Notes: generated by a model not told the origin, from the letters alone. DNA of 64,000 bases from Ophiobolus disseminans (GCA_010093685.1 MU006245.1:248001-312000); one strand, 5' to 3'. Positions 1-12,061 are shown, counted from the stretch's first letter. Numbers and translations are program-made.

Positions 1-305
1 TGGAGAGTTGATTAGAGTGATGGCCAAATGTACAGTTTGCTTCGAGGTGGGAGGTGATTTGCGTCCGGTTTGGAATGAACGCTTACCTAATCGGGACATG
101 GGGCGCCAAGGCGCTTCGCTTAACGAGTGCACTTCGGCCAGGGCGAATTTTGCGAACTCGACGACAGCAACTGCAGCGAAACACCACAGCGAATCGACAA
201 TCAGGATCGAGTTCTGTCCAGTACGTTCAAATAAGAATATTGCGCCCTCGACACATCAATTGCAATAATGTCCTAACTCGTCACAGGTCGACATCTACCG
301 CAATC
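1..305 (+). promoter_or_regulatory. eS24 upstream region with 5'-UTR intron
   Basis: This is the leader of the ribosomal protein gene. A likely 5'-UTR intron runs from 221 (GTACGT donor) to 286 (CACAG acceptor), with a CTAAC branch-like site near 273. The start codon follows 20 nt after the acceptor. Leader introns are common in fungal ribosomal protein genes. Confidence 0.5.
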
Positions 306-857
306 ATGTCTGACTCCCAAGTTACTCTGCGCACGCGCAAGTTCATCCGCAACCCCCTCCTCGGTCGTCGCCAAATGGTCGTGTAAGTGCAGGAAATATA
401 AACACATACTGGCAGTAATTCCGGTCGACAAGGTCTGACGGTTGCCATTATAGCGATGTTCTCCACCCCAACCGCGCAAACGTCTCCAAGGACGAGCTCC
501 GCGGCAAGCTCGGTGAGCTGTACAAGGCCAAGAAGGAGGATGTCTCGGTCTTCGGCTTCAAGACACACTTCGGTGGCGGCAAGAGCACCGGCTTCGCTCT
601 CATCTACGACAGCGCCGAGGCTATGAAGAAGTTCGAGCCCCGCTACAGGCTCGTAAGATACGGCCTCGCCACCAAGGTCGAGAAGGCCAGCAGGCAACAG
701 CGTACGTTCCCTCCAAAGATTCACACATTGTCGTGTGCCTGGCGATACTTTGTGATTGTATACTGACAACTTCACAGGCAAGCAGCGCAAGAACAGGATG
801 AAGGAGCTCCGCGGTACCGCCAAGACCAAGGGTGGTGCGAAGAAGGACAAGAAATAA
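306..857 (+). CDS. RPS24: 40S ribosomal protein eS24
   Basis: This is a structural protein of the small ribosomal subunit. Exons are 306-382, 454-701 and 778-857, giving 134 residues, the usual eS24 length. The protein opens MSDSQVTLRTRKFIRNPLLG, continues with the family signatures VLHPNRANVSKDELR and VFGFKTHFGGGKSTGFALIY, and ends in a lysine/arginine-rich tail (TKGGAKKDKK). Introns have GTAAGT and GTACGT donors and TAG and CAG acceptors, and all junctions close in frame. It converges on the Swc2 gene, leaving about 400 bp of 3' sequence. I see nothing unusual in it. Confidence 0.96.
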
Positions 858-1265
858 GCGGCTTCACCATAACGACGACTACGAAGGCTATGGTTGCCGA
901 CTACGGGCGGTTACTCTGGAACTGGCTCGCCTGGTATTCATCACGGCGGTTCGGAGTTGCAGCGGGCATGTACAGCTAGGAACGCATGAAAAGCTCTTGC
1001 GGATGGGAACAGCAAGATGGATGGCGTTTAGGGTTCATTTACTGCTGACCATCAATGCATATCATGGACCTGTCGAACACAAGACATTCGCCACATGGAC
1101 GACTTCTACTGTGTGCATGTTTGCATGACTCGTGTTGTGTGTATGATCACTTCATATTACTACTCATTATAAAGTCATCTAATCATGAAGATGCAGCTAT
1201 GAGTGTCGATGCTTACGGCCATGTACAAGTATATATGTGATGCACAATGCAGCTACATACACTAC
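858..1265. other. convergent 3' region
   Basis: This gap lies between the 3' ends of the eS24 and Swc2 genes. It holds T-rich and TATATG-containing sequence compatible with polyadenylation signals on both strands. I see no convincing gene in it. Confidence 0.4.
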
Positions 1266-3464
1266 TCATGTCGCAACAACATACTCTGACTTGACCATGG
1301 CAGAATCACCCTCCATTACAGTCGACGCAGCCGGACTCTCCCCTGCAGCCGATGTCTGTGGCACCACTTCGACTGGCGCTGCAGTCTGCACAGGCGGCGC
1401 CATGACTTTCTTTGGCATCTCCAAGAACCGCCTCGGTACCCCCTTCGCAGGCGGCATACCTAAGAAGCCCTTCCCACCCATACTCTCCAGCGGCTTGGCC
1501 CTTCCACCAACATAGCACCCCAAATCTCCTGACCACACAAAGCCACCGCCCACCACGCCTCTCAGCACACCAAATGCCCGTGCGTCGCGATATGCAATTC
1601 CGGTCTCAGGGTCGCGATATCGCGCCACGGCATTCGTGACGGCGCAGAGTGGCTTGACGGGTTTGAGTGCCGCTTCACGCTCGGCGAGTGCTTTTTTGCC
1701 CAGTGGCTTCGTGTGATTGTTACTGAGTATGGTGTTGACGAACGTTGTAGCGTCTGTGAGGGACCAGTTGAACAGCGTACAGCTGAGCTGGATGAGTGCG
1801 GCGCGATCTTTGTCTTTTGAGAGGGATGCAGCGGTTTTGAGGCGGGTGGAGGAGGGCGGTAAGTCGAGGTTGGGGAAGGAGGAGAGAATGAGCAGGTTTC
1901 GGAGGCCACGCTTGATGGCTTTGCGGCGAGGTGGTGCTGGAGGTGCTAGGGGTCGCTGAAATTGTTGCAGAAGGGCTTGAGGGCCGATGGCTCCGCCGTG
2001 CTGGGTAAGAATAGGGTCGTTGAGCACGTGAAGTGATTGCTGGGGAAATTGTGATTGGGCCGTGGTGTATGTCGAGTTGTATGGTGAGGCCTGCGTGAAG
2101 GGATTTGGTGGGAGATCTGAAGGTGTGTTCTGTGATCGTTGAGTCTGTGCATACTGGTCGATGCCAGATAGGAATGAGTCCTGGCTGAGTGGAGCAAACG
2201 TATGATTGTTCGAGAACGACATTCCGTGGGATCCCATGAAGACATCTCCCCCGGCAGCCTGGGACGCAGCTGTCCACGGTAATTGTGGGGTCTGGTCTAG
2301 CTGTGGTAATGAAGTCGGCAGAGATGGCATATGTGATACGCTCATAGAAGTCTGGAAGTAGCTTGGAGGGTCTTGGGACGGTTGGGCGTGGTCGTCCAAG
2401 GAGCTGTTGGCATGCGATGCAATGTCCGGAGTGGGTTGAGATGGTTGCTCTGGGCCACCTTCCCCAACAGCATCCCCCTGTGTGGTCTCTCGGACAGCTT
2501 GCGAGTCTGGTGGCGATGGTTCCTTGTTGAGCTTCTCTTCTAGATGCTCGATCGTGGGCGCCTCTTTGCCGGTATATTTGATCTTGCCGTCTACAAATAT
2601 TCCAGGCCCACTGTAGAAGCGAATGAAGGGCCCGTCGATCTGGCGGTTTTTGAATGCGTCGATCTTTGCTTGCCGCTCAGCTGCCCTGGCCTCTTCCGCT
2701 TCTTCCCATCTGTGCAACGTCTTCTTGTTGACCCTTTCATTGCGCGCCGCTTCAGCAAGTCTCTCTGCCTGCGTCAGCGGCTTTGGCTCGTCTTTCTTCT
2801 TTCGCGCCTCGGCAGCCTTCATCATAGCAAGAGTGTCATCCCGCCGCTTGTCCTTCTCCAAAAGCTTCGAGAGGGTGGCCTCCTTGTTGGCCACTGTCTG
2901 CTGTCGTGCAGATGCTCGCACAGGCCCGTCTTCTTCGGTGGGCAGCCATGACGCTCGCTCGGACTTTTTCTTGGGTCGTGGAGGGGTATCGACAGGCGAC
3001 TGCGCGGGCGGAACGTCGAGCCTGACCTTCTTGCGCGCAACGCCGGCGACTCGTGCGGTGAAAGGATTTGTGACAGCTTTACGCTTTTTGTTCTTCTCCC
3101 GCCGTTCTGCCTTCCGCAGCTCTCGCTCGCCCGCATCGTCGTCGTCGTCGCCATCGTCACCCTCTTCGGACGACGACGAATCCATGTTGTAGTCCTCCTG
3201 CTCGTTGACATCCCCGCCCTGGAAGTCCTCTTCGTTCGGAGCGTCCTCCCACTCTTCACCCCACTCCTCCTCCTCCTCCTCGGCTGACTTGGCGAGCAGC
3301 GTGGCCATGCGGTTGCCTGCATTTGATCTCCTCGCCCTCGTCTTGACCATGAGGTCAGCGGGCGCCTCGGGCTCACTCTCATTATCGGATGCGCCTGACT
3401 GGTCGGTGTGGTCAGACGCCGCAACATGTTCCCTGCCCTCCACCTCCATCCTGTCAACGGACAT
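1266..3464 (-). CDS. SWC2: SWR1 complex subunit Swc2 (YL1/VPS72 family)
   Basis: This is the H2A.Z-binding subunit of the SWR1 chromatin-remodelling complex (family knowledge). The 732-residue protein is encoded without introns. The YL1 N-terminal region starts near residue 42 with RARRSNAGNRMATLLAKS followed by a long acidic tract (EEEEEEWGEEWEDAPNEEDF and a later D-rich run near 105-112), the type of segment that binds H2A.Z-H2B. A basic, coiled-coil-like region follows at about 115-290. The middle (about 310-530) is Q/S/P-rich. The YL1_C domain lies near 600-640 with CAVTNAVARYRDPETGIAYR. The protein is longer than yeast Swc2 because of the low-complexity middle. Start is the first Met of the open frame. 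Confidence 0.9.
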   Translation of the reverse strand: MSVDRMEVEGREHVAASDHTDQSGASDNESEPEAPADLMVKTRARRSNAGNRMATLLAKSAEEEEEEWGEEWEDAPNEEDFQGGDVNEQEDYNMDSSSSEEGDDGDDDDDAGERELRKAERREKNKKRKAVTNPFTARVAGVARKKVRLDVPPAQSPVDTPPRPKKKSERASWLPTEEDGPVRASARQQTVANKEATLSKLLEKDKRRDDTLAMMKAAEARKKKDEPKPLTQAERLAEAARNERVNKKTLHRWEEAEEARAAERQAKIDAFKNRQIDGPFIRFYSGPGIFVDGKIKYTGKEAPTIEHLEEKLNKEPSPPDSQAVRETTQGDAVGEGGPEQPSQPTPDIASHANSSLDDHAQPSQDPPSYFQTSMSVSHMPSLPTSLPQLDQTPQLPWTAASQAAGGDVFMGSHGMSFSNNHTFAPLSQDSFLSGIDQYAQTQRSQNTPSDLPPNPFTQASPYNSTYTTAQSQFPQQSLHVLNDPILTQHGGAIGPQALLQQFQRPLAPPAPPRRKAIKRGLRNLLILSSFPNLDLPPSSTRLKTAASLSKDKDRAALIQLSCTLFNWSLTDATTFVNTILSNNHTKPLGKKALAEREAALKPVKPLCAVTNAVARYRDPETGIAYRDARAFGVLRGVVGGGFVWSGDLGCYVGGRAKPLESMGGKGFLGMPPAKGVPRRFLEMPKKVMAPPVQTAAPVEVVPQTSAAGESPAASTVMEGDSAMVKSEYVVAT

Positions 3465-5233
3465 AGCGGCGGCTGGTAGCTGTGTGAGCCTTACGGGCGG
3501 GGCAGCATGTACGGCAGGTGCAGGCGAGCAGGGAAGGTGTGAAGCAATGCGCTATGGCTTCCAGAAAGCTTCCATGCGGCGTGGGTTATGCGTCGGGGTG
3601 TGCACGAACGGTCGTAGGTGGAACAATGCAAGGATCTGCGCCGTGACGTTATGCGGCTGTCAGTGGTGGTGTGTTTCGAGTGCCGTTGGAAATGTCCATC
3701 GGAGGCTGCAGTGGAGAATAATTCACGGATGACGCGACGCGACGGCGCTCAGAACCTTGCATCTTGGCCCGCGAACGCTGAAACGTAGCGCCGTCTTCGA
3801 TTGACAGTCTTCAGGACGGGCTAGACTGTCTCAACGCTCGCTAGTCACGTCCATCCCATACCCTCCCGCCCGCCAGGTACCTACACTATTAGTGAACTGT
3901 CGTCTTCAATATGTGGTACGCTTGACCTGACAACCACCACCTCGAACCACATACTTGCTGCCGCGTTGAGACTACCAAGAAACTTGCTCAATGCTGTGCA
4001 TCAATGCCGTGCTCAGGCCATCAAGGCATGATGTTCAACCTAGATTTCGGTGTCTTGAAAGCGTTGTTTCAAGGTCGCTGACAGGTCCTATGCAATTTTT
4101 ATGTGAATGCAGTCCCAACTTGGAGAGGCAGACCAGACACTGCATACAGATTATAGAGTTCAGCAGAAACAGGCACATCCATTGTGCTGCACGCCAGTCA
4201 ACTGCACTGTCAGCCGAATTTAGCTACCAACATCCAATTGCGAGGCGTAGCATGGGAGGGAACACGTCAGACTGTGTGCAGTGTGGAGTGACGGAGCCCT
4301 GGCCGCGCCTCTCGTTTCAGAAGCCTTTCCCGCGGCCAAAGTAGACCACTCAGGGAGGAGAGCCGTCGAATGCCCCTTTTGCTGTACAAAAGCGGTGCCG
4401 CTGCGGTGGGATAATGCCATCGAGCGTTGAGCAATCGAGCGGCGTCTTGTCTTGTCCTGTGCGTGTAAACCCTAGCAGATCCGACACTCGTGTTCTGTAA
4501 CGCGCCTGCCCTGGCTGTTAGCCCAATCTGCGCCTTCCCCGTTTCTCTAGCCTCGAAGGAGCGACCCAACGACACCTCACAACTTTCTCCAGCCCTCGCA
4601 CCTTCCTCCTTACCTCTCCTTGCACCCAAAGCTGCACCCGTCGGCCTCTTCATGCGCGAAGGTGTTTAGTCGCCCATCCCTTAATCCTATTTTACCTTCT
4701 CCAGACACTCGAGTGTTTGTCTATTCCGCCTGCCCGCTGTTCCATAATCGACCACTCCTCCCACCAGCGACCACTCCGTTCGCTGCGACAGCGGTATTCC
4801 CTCGACATTCCTTATCAGAACCCGATCGACTACGTAAACTGCGCCGTGGGTCCTGCAATTACTGTGCGGCACCGACACTGTTCGTCCCTCGATAATTCGA
4901 CCTGCGGAAACTCGCTTTTCGCCAGCCCAGATCCCTGCCATCGCTCTCGACAGCGTCGTGAGGCATTGTGAACTGCGAGCGAAATTCTTGTGGACAGCGC
5001 TTGCGCATCTTCAGGACTGGATCCGCCGGATATCCAATCTTCGCTTGATTTGCACACACAGGCTTTGCGCCGAGCTGAGTCTGGTCTTGCTGGCAATAAT
5101 CCCCGCCTCACGTTCCTTTGGCCGGTACCAACCTGCGTTCTTATTACCCTGGCATCGGTAACTCAAGGTCACTACGACTATTTATTCCAGCTATAGAACT
5201 ACCCCACGGATAAGACAGGGTCTGTAATTCATA
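3465..5233. promoter_or_regulatory. long divergent intergenic region
   Basis: About 1.77 kb separate the Swc2 start (-) from the Pumilio-type gene start (+). The right part (about 4590-5230) is rich in C/T tracts typical of fungal core promoters and leaders and contains several short upstream open frames. The left part holds no frame with coding character. A long, probably regulated 5' leader for the RNA-binding protein is inferred. Confidence 0.4.
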
Positions 5234-8200
5234 ATGGCTCCCTCATCGCGCCCCGAACACCACATCAACCTCAACTACATCCCCCAGTTGAATCCCCAGG
5301 CGCCCCACTCTGGTTCTTCGACCGGCAACACTTCTCCCGTCGAGCCTCCCAACAGCGGCTCCATCCGCTTCCCAACGAACACGTCGAACATGCTGGGAAA
5401 CACTGCAGCAGGTACAAGGCTGGGCGCCGGATCCCCGTCGCATGAATATGGTAGCCGACTGTTCTCGAAACGGTTTGTGACACCCTGAAACAGGCCATGA
5501 GTATAGCTAACGTGGTTGACAGTGCACGCGAGATCCAAGCGCAGGAGGGACTGACTCCACAAATGTGGGGACCTCCTACCAGCGGAAATTCCACGCCATT
5601 GCGTGAGACCATCCCAGAGTCTCCCAGCGGAGACAGCTTTCCCGACTTCAACAACGCCATGCCAGAGGCCGCGTTACCTGCGCAGACATCTACTCGTCGT
5701 GCCCGCGCTGGTACTCTTCCATCCCGCTTCTCTCCCTCCGCTGCTCCTCCTGGTCTGTTGTCTGGCACCTCTCTTCTGCCCCAGACGTCTCGCCCTACAC
5801 CCTCCACGAGCCCCTTCAAGCCTGCCCCAGGCACTCCTACCGAGCGCAGCGGCTTTGTCCCCGGACCTACAAACGCCGCAGCCAAGTCTGCGTTGCTATC
5901 ACGCCTGCGTGCCGGCTCCATGCCTCAACGACCAGGGTACCTCCCACCCTCCACGTCGCCCTTTGGGAACCCCATCTTCTCCACGGGCTGGGCGAGCAGC
6001 CGCGACCGCAGCAGCACTCTCCAGAGCATCGCCTCTCAACCATCCAATGGTCCTGGTTCGCCCATGTCTTCCTTCTCTAGAGACTCACTCGCAGACACGG
6101 ACGTCAGGACTCTTGACTACCTTGGTCTTGTAGATACACCCCAGCCAGCTCGCGCTACCCTGGCTCCTTCTGACATCGAGCTGCTACTCGAGAGTCAAAG
6201 GAATGCCAACAGCCAGAACACGAACTCTGCCAACCGCTTCCGCTCCTACTCGGTCAACGCTAAGGAGAAGTATGCTGAAGACGAAGACGAGCTTGATCAA
6301 TACGGCCCTTACAGTGGATCCATTACTCCTGCTGAAGCAAATGCCCTTCTCATTCAGGAAGCTGTGCGTCAACACAACCTCGAGGTACAAGCCTTTACCC
6401 AGTACGCCTCAGCTGCACGTCCTCGAGCTAGGACTGCCGGTGTACTAGATGCCCCTACCAGGGGTCTCATGCAACGCTACTTGCCAACAATGTCGCGATT
6501 GGACAATACGTTGACCGCAACTGATTTGACCGACGATGCCGAGTACAACTTGTCTGAAGCCGTGAAGAAGATGCACTTGCCTAGCGGTAACCTCGGCGAC
6601 GATACTCTTGAGGGCCCCACCCGATCGCTTTGGCTGGGCAACATTCCTTCTTCCACGACCGTATCCTCACTCAACGTGATCTTTACTGCTTTCGGAAGCA
6701 TCGAGTCCACCCGTGTCTTGACGCACAAGAACTGCGGGTTTGTCAACTTCGAGAACCTCGAGAGCGCTGTCCAAGCAAAGGGTCAGCTCAACGGCAAAGA
6801 GATTTTCCCCGGTGCTGGTCCGGTGCGTATCGGGTATGCTAAGATTCCAAGTGCAGCAGCCACGCCTGGCCACAACGGTCTCTTCCCTTCGCCAAGCCCA
6901 GATCCACTTTCTAAGGGACAGATGGAGGGCGTGACCGCCTCAGTCAACAACGTGAAGACGAGCAGTCCTCGCAGCGGAACCGCAAACGCGCCACTAGTGA
7001 CTCCTGAACTTAACGACATCCGTGGTGATATCATTCAGATCGTGAAAGAGCTGGGTGCCACAGATGAAGAGCAAACTAGGATCTCTGCACAGGTCGAGGC
7101 AGCTGTCCAAGTGAACAACTATGTTGATGAAGTCCCTACGGTGGAGGAGCCTAGCCACACTCGGATTCACGATGCCCCAAGGCTGCGTGAGATCCGCAAG
7201 CGCATTGACAATGGCTCTTGCTCGAAGGAGGACATTGAGCAGATCGCCCTCAACATGTTGCCCGAGATAGCTGAGCTTTCATCGGACTATCTGGGCAACA
7301 CTGTTGTCCAGAAGCTGTTCGAGTTCTGTGAGGAGCCTACTAAGGAAGCCATGCTCCGTGAGATCGTACCTCAGCTAGCCAAGATTGGAGTGCATAAGAA
7401 CGGCACATGGGCCGCTCAGAAGATTATCGATGTTTCCAAGACGCCCGCCATGCAAAAGATGGTCATTGAAGCTCTGCAGCCGTATGCCATGGCGCTTTTC
7501 CTCGACCAATTCGGCAACTATGTTATGCAGGGTTGCCTGAAGTACCAGGCGTACAATCAGTTCATCTTTGAGGTCATGCTTGGCCGTCTCTGGGATTTGG
7601 CTCAGGGCCGCTTTGGCGCTCGTGCTATGCGAGCATGCCTAGAGAGCCACTTCGCTACTAAGGATCAACAGCGCATGGTTGCGGCTACGATCGCACTCCA
7701 CAGCGTCCAGCTTGCCACCAATGCGAACGGTGCTCTTCTTCTTACATGGTTCCTGGACACCTGCACCTTCCCCCGAAGGCGTACTGTGCTGGCACCTCGT
7801 CTCGTTCCACACATCGTCCATCTGTGCACACACAAGGTCGCCTACTTGACCGTTCTCAAGATCATCAATCAGCGGAATGAGCCCGAGGCTCGCGACACTA
7901 TTCTCAAGGCCTTGTTCTTCAATGACCAAGTGCTCGAAGAGATCTTGAACGACCAGAACTGCGGTGCCACTCTGATCTTCAAAGTGCTGACCACACCCTT
8001 CTTCGACGAGCAAATCCGTGCAGAGGTTGTACAGAACGTGCGCAACGTCCTTGTGCGTATCAAGGCACAGCCACAGCAGGGTTACAAACGCCTCATGGAC
8101 GAGGTAGGTCTTTCGACCCGCGGACCTGGGCATCGCGAGCATTCTCAGACGCGCCCCGCATCGAAAGATAGCGCTGCTACGCAGGGTGGTCAAGGCAATT

Positions 8201-8640
8201 TCTACCAAGGAGGCCCACCAGGTTTCGATCCTGTTGGTCTTCAACGTACCTCGAGTATGGACTCGAACGGCTTTGATCAATACGCGATGGGTGCTGGTGG
8301 CCCCATGTTCATGCCCAACATGCAAGGTATGACTGGACCTCAGCAAATGCAGTACCAACAGCTATTGGCTCGCCAAGGACAGTTCTATCCTCAGATGAAC
8401 GGCTACCAACCTCCGGTACCTGGCATGGACGGTTACCGCAATGCTTCGCCAGTCGCAGCCCCTGGTTACTCCGGATCTCCAATGATGCAGCCAGCCAATC
8501 CCGCTGGGCAGGGTATGGCTCCTGGCATGGGCTACCCGTACAACATGTATATGCCGCAGCAACAGCAGGCTGCCGGTGGTGCTCAACGACGTGGAAGGGT
8601 AAGCAGAAATGCGTCGCCAGCGTCCATGGGCCGGCGCTAA
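5234..8640 (+). CDS. RRM and Pumilio-repeat RNA-binding protein (Jsn1/Puf1-like)
   Basis: This is a post-transcriptional regulator that binds mRNA 3' UTRs. Exons are 5234-5472 and 5523-8640, with a 50-nt intron (GTTTGT donor, GACAG acceptor), giving 1118 residues. The N-terminal 400 residues are Ser/Pro-rich and disordered. One RRM sits at about 446-520 (RSLWLGNIPSSTTV, CGFVNF). A block of Pumilio repeats spans about 630-940, with helices such as GNTVVQKLFEF, GTWAAQKIIDV, GNYVMQGCLKY and GARAMRACLES. The C-terminus is Q/G/M/P-rich. RRM followed by PUF repeats is the layout of yeast Jsn1 and Puf2, so orthology to that clade rather than to Puf3 or Puf5 is likely but not proven. Confidence 0.92.
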
Positions 8641-9544
8641 CATCTCGGTCAGAGATAAAACATCGACGAGTCGACTTCGATAGCACATACCTCTCTTCTG
8701 TACAGTGTCCGGTGTTCTCCTACACGCATCAGCTAGCGCGCGAGCCACTAGCATGCATTTCTCACTCTATCTTATATGTCTCTGCATTTCCTTGTCCACA
8801 ATTCTCGCATTCCTGATAGCTGGAGAGGAGGAGGCTGGGTCACCTTCACATCTCACCGCCTGACGACATCTACTGGCAACGGGACTCTCTTCTCTTCGGC
8901 GTTCACATTTCTACACTCGTTACCATACAGTCTTACCTCCGACCAAACACACATGGCGTGGGGCCTGTGTCAGATCGACACTACTTCTTGTATCTTACTT
9001 TGAGGCGGCGGCGTCCTTTCGGTGGACCTTTTTGTATCGGTATGGTTAGCTAGGAGGCTGGCATGTCGTACATGCGCGGGGACGCGGAAGGGGAAAAAGT
9101 CGGTGAACTATAAGGGGCATGATCTCAGATGAGTACACTTGGGGATGAGACGATATGAGGAAGGGCATTCATCTTTCGTCCATGTGTTTTGGATTGATAT
9201 GCTTGTCGTGGGACATTATTCTAGATCGGGAAATTCATCATGTTTGCACTTTTCACACGCATCGCCTACTGCTCCGGGTGTATCACGGCTGGCTGTATTC
9301 GAGTCTGATCTAACAATGTTTCTGTTCAATCAAAGTAACGAAAACGTCGCAGAATCCAGAAAACTACGTATTGGGTATCATATTCCCTCTTGTAACGCCG
9401 TATACCCCTCGTATGCAAGAACCAAAAACTTCTGCGTCAACATTCCAATAGTGCTGCCTGTCTATCCTCACACCAAGTTTACCCAAAACGTCGAACGCCC
9501 GATGCTCCGCCCCATGTAGGATACATAAAGGGACGTGGGCGTCT
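8641..9544. other. convergent 3' region
   Basis: This 0.9-kb gap lies between the 3' ends of the Pumilio-type gene (+) and the guanylyltransferase gene (-). Short open frames here lack coding character. It probably holds two long 3' UTRs, which would suit a locus encoding an mRNA-binding protein. Confidence 0.35.
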
Positions 9545-10804
9545 CTAATGCCCATTCGATCCCGTATCGCTGAACTTGCGCTTCTTAGCGTCGCGCTCGC
9601 CGTCGTGCGGCGGCTGATACTTGTCTCCTCTACCCTGAATGAAGTATACCGCCCTCTTGATCGCCTCCTCCTTATCCAGCAGCATTTCCTCCGTAACGGG
9701 GTCCTCAATACTCGCCAGGACGCTGTTAACCGTGGAGATATGGTTCGCGTGTTTCTTGTCATCGCGCCATCGCGGAGAGCCATCGGCCTCTGCTTTGAAC
9801 TTCCACTGGCCGGCGGGGGTGCGGTAGCACTCTATGATGCGGCCGTCGAGGCGCTGGTCGAGGCCCTTGAGGATGTCCCATTCTGCGGGAGTGACGGCGA
9901 GGTCGGTGAAGGGTTGGTATTTGTCGTTGCTGTGTTGGACGAGGAGTTGGAAGGAGGTGGGCATGGCGTCGTAGTCGGGTATGAGGCCTTCTTCGGCGTC
10001 CATGGGGTCGAACAGGGGGAAGTCGCCGAGGCGCAGCTTGAAATCGATGGTGTTTTCGTGTGGTGGCTTCCACTTGAGGATATGGTCGTCTGTGCCGAAC
10101 TTGTATGGAGTGGACTTGCATGTGAAGATGAGGCCGTCGTTGCCGTGCTTGAGTGTTGGGAGCACGTTGTCGAACATTTGCCGGATCGAGTATGCCGGGT
10201 ATGTCTTCTTCTCCTTGAGCGCAAAAGGGCGCAGGTCGGGGTTGGGCGTCGAGGTAAGCTTTTTGTGGTAGGGCTTCAATACCCACTCCTGAAACCTGCC
10301 TAGCCGCTTGTCCAGCATTTTTCCCGTGACGTTCTCGCCATCAACAGCGAGACAGTCGAAGATGTAGAAGTTGAGGCGCGGTGCCGCCTCGTTTGGGTAA
10401 TGGTCGTGCACCAACTCTCCATCTAACAGGGTGCTGAAGAGGAATTGCTCGGGGTTGGTTGGATTCTTGTAGTAGGGTATTCGAAGCGGCGGCTGCACTT
10501 GGTAGTAGTTGTTCTTCCTGTCGATGAGGAAGGTAGCCGGCTCAATTCCGGCTCCGATGTCCTGCCAGAAGAGAAACAACAGGCAGCGCAAGCCGTCCGT
10601 CTTTTCGCACATGAAGTATTCTTGGTTCTGAAGCTCCGCGACGTGTTCGCGGGCAAAAGAGATGGGTTGGGCGCCGGGAAAGCGCGGGTTGTCGCGGTGC
10701 AGAATGCCGGCAACCATGTCTTTGAGTCCGCCGGCCTCATGGTTGGGGATGAGGAAGCCTGGCATCGGGGGTGGCGGCGCGTGCGAGGTTACGGTGGACG
10801 GCAT
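9545..10804 (-). CDS. CEG1: mRNA guanylyltransferase (capping enzyme)
   Basis: This enzyme transfers GMP from GTP to the 5' diphosphate end of nascent mRNA in the nucleus. The single exon encodes 419 residues from the Met at 10804. An in-frame Met 75 codons upstream exists, but the extra segment is Pro/His-rich and poorly protein-like. The covalent-lysine motif is EKTDGLR with Lys68. Further nucleotidyltransferase motifs are FLIDRKNNYY, LLDGELVHD (about 126-134), NDGLIFTCK (about 214) and LKWKPPHENTIDF (about 232). The OB-fold half ends with GRIIECYR and a basic tail containing KKRK. Length is near yeast Ceg1 (459). Fungal enzymes of this type lack the fused triphosphatase seen in animals, which agrees with the absence of such a domain. 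Confidence 0.93.
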   Translation of the reverse strand: MPSTVTSHAPPPPMPGFLIPNHEAGGLKDMVAGILHRDNPRFPGAQPISFAREHVAELQNQEYFMCEKTDGLRCLLFLFWQDIGAGIEPATFLIDRKNNYYQVQPPLRIPYYKNPTNPEQFLFSTLLDGELVHDHYPNEAAPRLNFYIFDCLAVDGENVTGKMLDKRLGRFQEWVLKPYHKKLTSTPNPDLRPFALKEKKTYPAYSIRQMFDNVLPTLKHGNDGLIFTCKSTPYKFGTDDHILKWKPPHENTIDFKLRLGDFPLFDPMDAEEGLIPDYDAMPTSFQLLVQHSNDKYQPFTDLAVTPAEWDILKGLDQRLDGRIIECYRTPAGQWKFKAEADGSPRWRDDKKHANHISTVNSVLASIEDPVTEEMLLDKEEAIKRAVYFIQGRGDKYQPPHDGERDAKKRKFSDTGSNGH

Positions 10805-11130
10805 AGCGGCGGTGAGCGGGTTGGTGGACGGGGTAGTGGGTGGGTGCGAAGGGTGGTGCGCCCTCGGTCGAGGCGCAAAGCGTTGATGTACAAAGACGGT
10901 GGTCGAGGAAGGAACCCGCGCAGGGCACCGCGGACCGCGCTCACGTGTACACACCGGTCCCAAATAAAAACCGGCAAAGATAGACAGGCTTCGGCTTTTC
11001 ATGAAAGGCGTGTATCTCGCGTAGATCAAATAAGCACTTCGTAGCTCTCTCAGAACTTGCGCCGGGTTTGCATAGGCAACGTGCGCCTGTTCATACTGAG
11101 GAACATGGAGTATACAGTTGTTACATATAT
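10805..11130. promoter_or_regulatory. guanylyltransferase promoter / Cbp3 3' end
   Basis: These 326 bp separate two same-strand genes on the minus strand. They hold the upstream region of the guanylyltransferase and the 3' end of CBP3. I see no other feature. Confidence 0.35.
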
Positions 11131-12061
11131 TTACTTAGCACCCTCACTCGCCATCAGCTTGCTGGGTTTCTTGACCACACTCGCTTCGTCCCCAGGGTCG
11201 CCACGGAATCTCCACTCGCCATTTGCAACATGTTCGTCGGATGCGTCGTCCAGCCTCTTGAGCTCTCTCCGCATGTAGCCCACAATCTGTGCCAGCTTCT
11301 CAAAGTCCACGTCCTCCCTGCTGCCCATCAGGTTCCTCCAAACGGCTGCGGCGAGCATGGCATCGCCCTTGACCAGGCCCTCGTCATACGACAGCAACAC
11401 GGCACGCCATTGCGCGAACATGTCCTTCAGGTGCTTCTGGCGCAGCGTGTTGGCATTGAACTTGTGCCACATAACAAGGCGGTCTTCGGCGGCATAGAAA
11501 GCTTGGTTGGTGAGGTGCTGGATCCATATGGGCGCGTGTGACTGGGGAAACATGCGGAAGCGCACTTGAAGCATGTACATGTGCACGAAGGTGATTTGCG
11601 CCCAATTCGAAAAGGTCGGCTTCAAGCCAAGCGCTGCAGCTTGTCAATGCTCACGTCCGTATCAGAGGTGGCAGTGCAAACGTACTCTCATACCACCAGC
11701 CTGCGCCCTCGCCAACATGCGTGCCGTTCTCGTCGGTCGGTATCTCCCCGTTCTTCTCTAGCGCCTGGGGGATTTGGTATTCACCCGGTCGGGAGCATTC
11801 TTTGATGAGGTCGCGCATGGCGCCGTATGCGACATAGGTCTCGGTCAGGCGTGGGGCTTTGTCGCGCAGCATCTGTGCAAGACCCGTCACGCCTGGCTTC
11901 GGGTGTTGTGGTTTCTTGGTCGACTCGGGTCTGATATCCGCTTTGGGGTTGTGCGAGCCATGGTAGAGGCTGGGTGTGGTTGTTGTGAAGCTTCGTTGGG
12001 TACTGCGCAGAAATCGTGTACTTGCTGGCTGTCGCACTGTCAATGCTGGCCATGCCGTCAA
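11131..12061 (-). CDS. CBP3: ubiquinol-cytochrome c chaperone Cbp3
   Basis: This is a mitochondrial assembly factor that helps translate and fold cytochrome b for complex III (family knowledge, Ubiq_cyt_C_chap; UQCC1 in animals). Exons on the minus strand are 12061-11686 and 11639-11131, with a 46-nt intron, giving 294 residues. The N-terminus is basic, Ser/Thr/Arg-rich and acid-free (RQPASTRFLRSTQRSF), as expected for a mitochondrial presequence. The conserved core includes FSNWAQITFVHMYMLQVRF, APIWIQHLTNQAFYAAED and GDAMLAAAVWRNL. Start is the first Met before the presequence. It is divergently arranged with the arrestin-like gene. Confidence 0.93.

Noticed and set aside
281..850. 189-codon minus-strand frame over the eS24 gene
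   Set aside because: It is antisense to all three eS24 exons, with no family features; it is a shadow of the real gene.
7639..8358. 239-codon minus-strand frame in the Pumilio-type gene
   Set aside because: It is a shadow of a strongly supported PUF-repeat coding frame.
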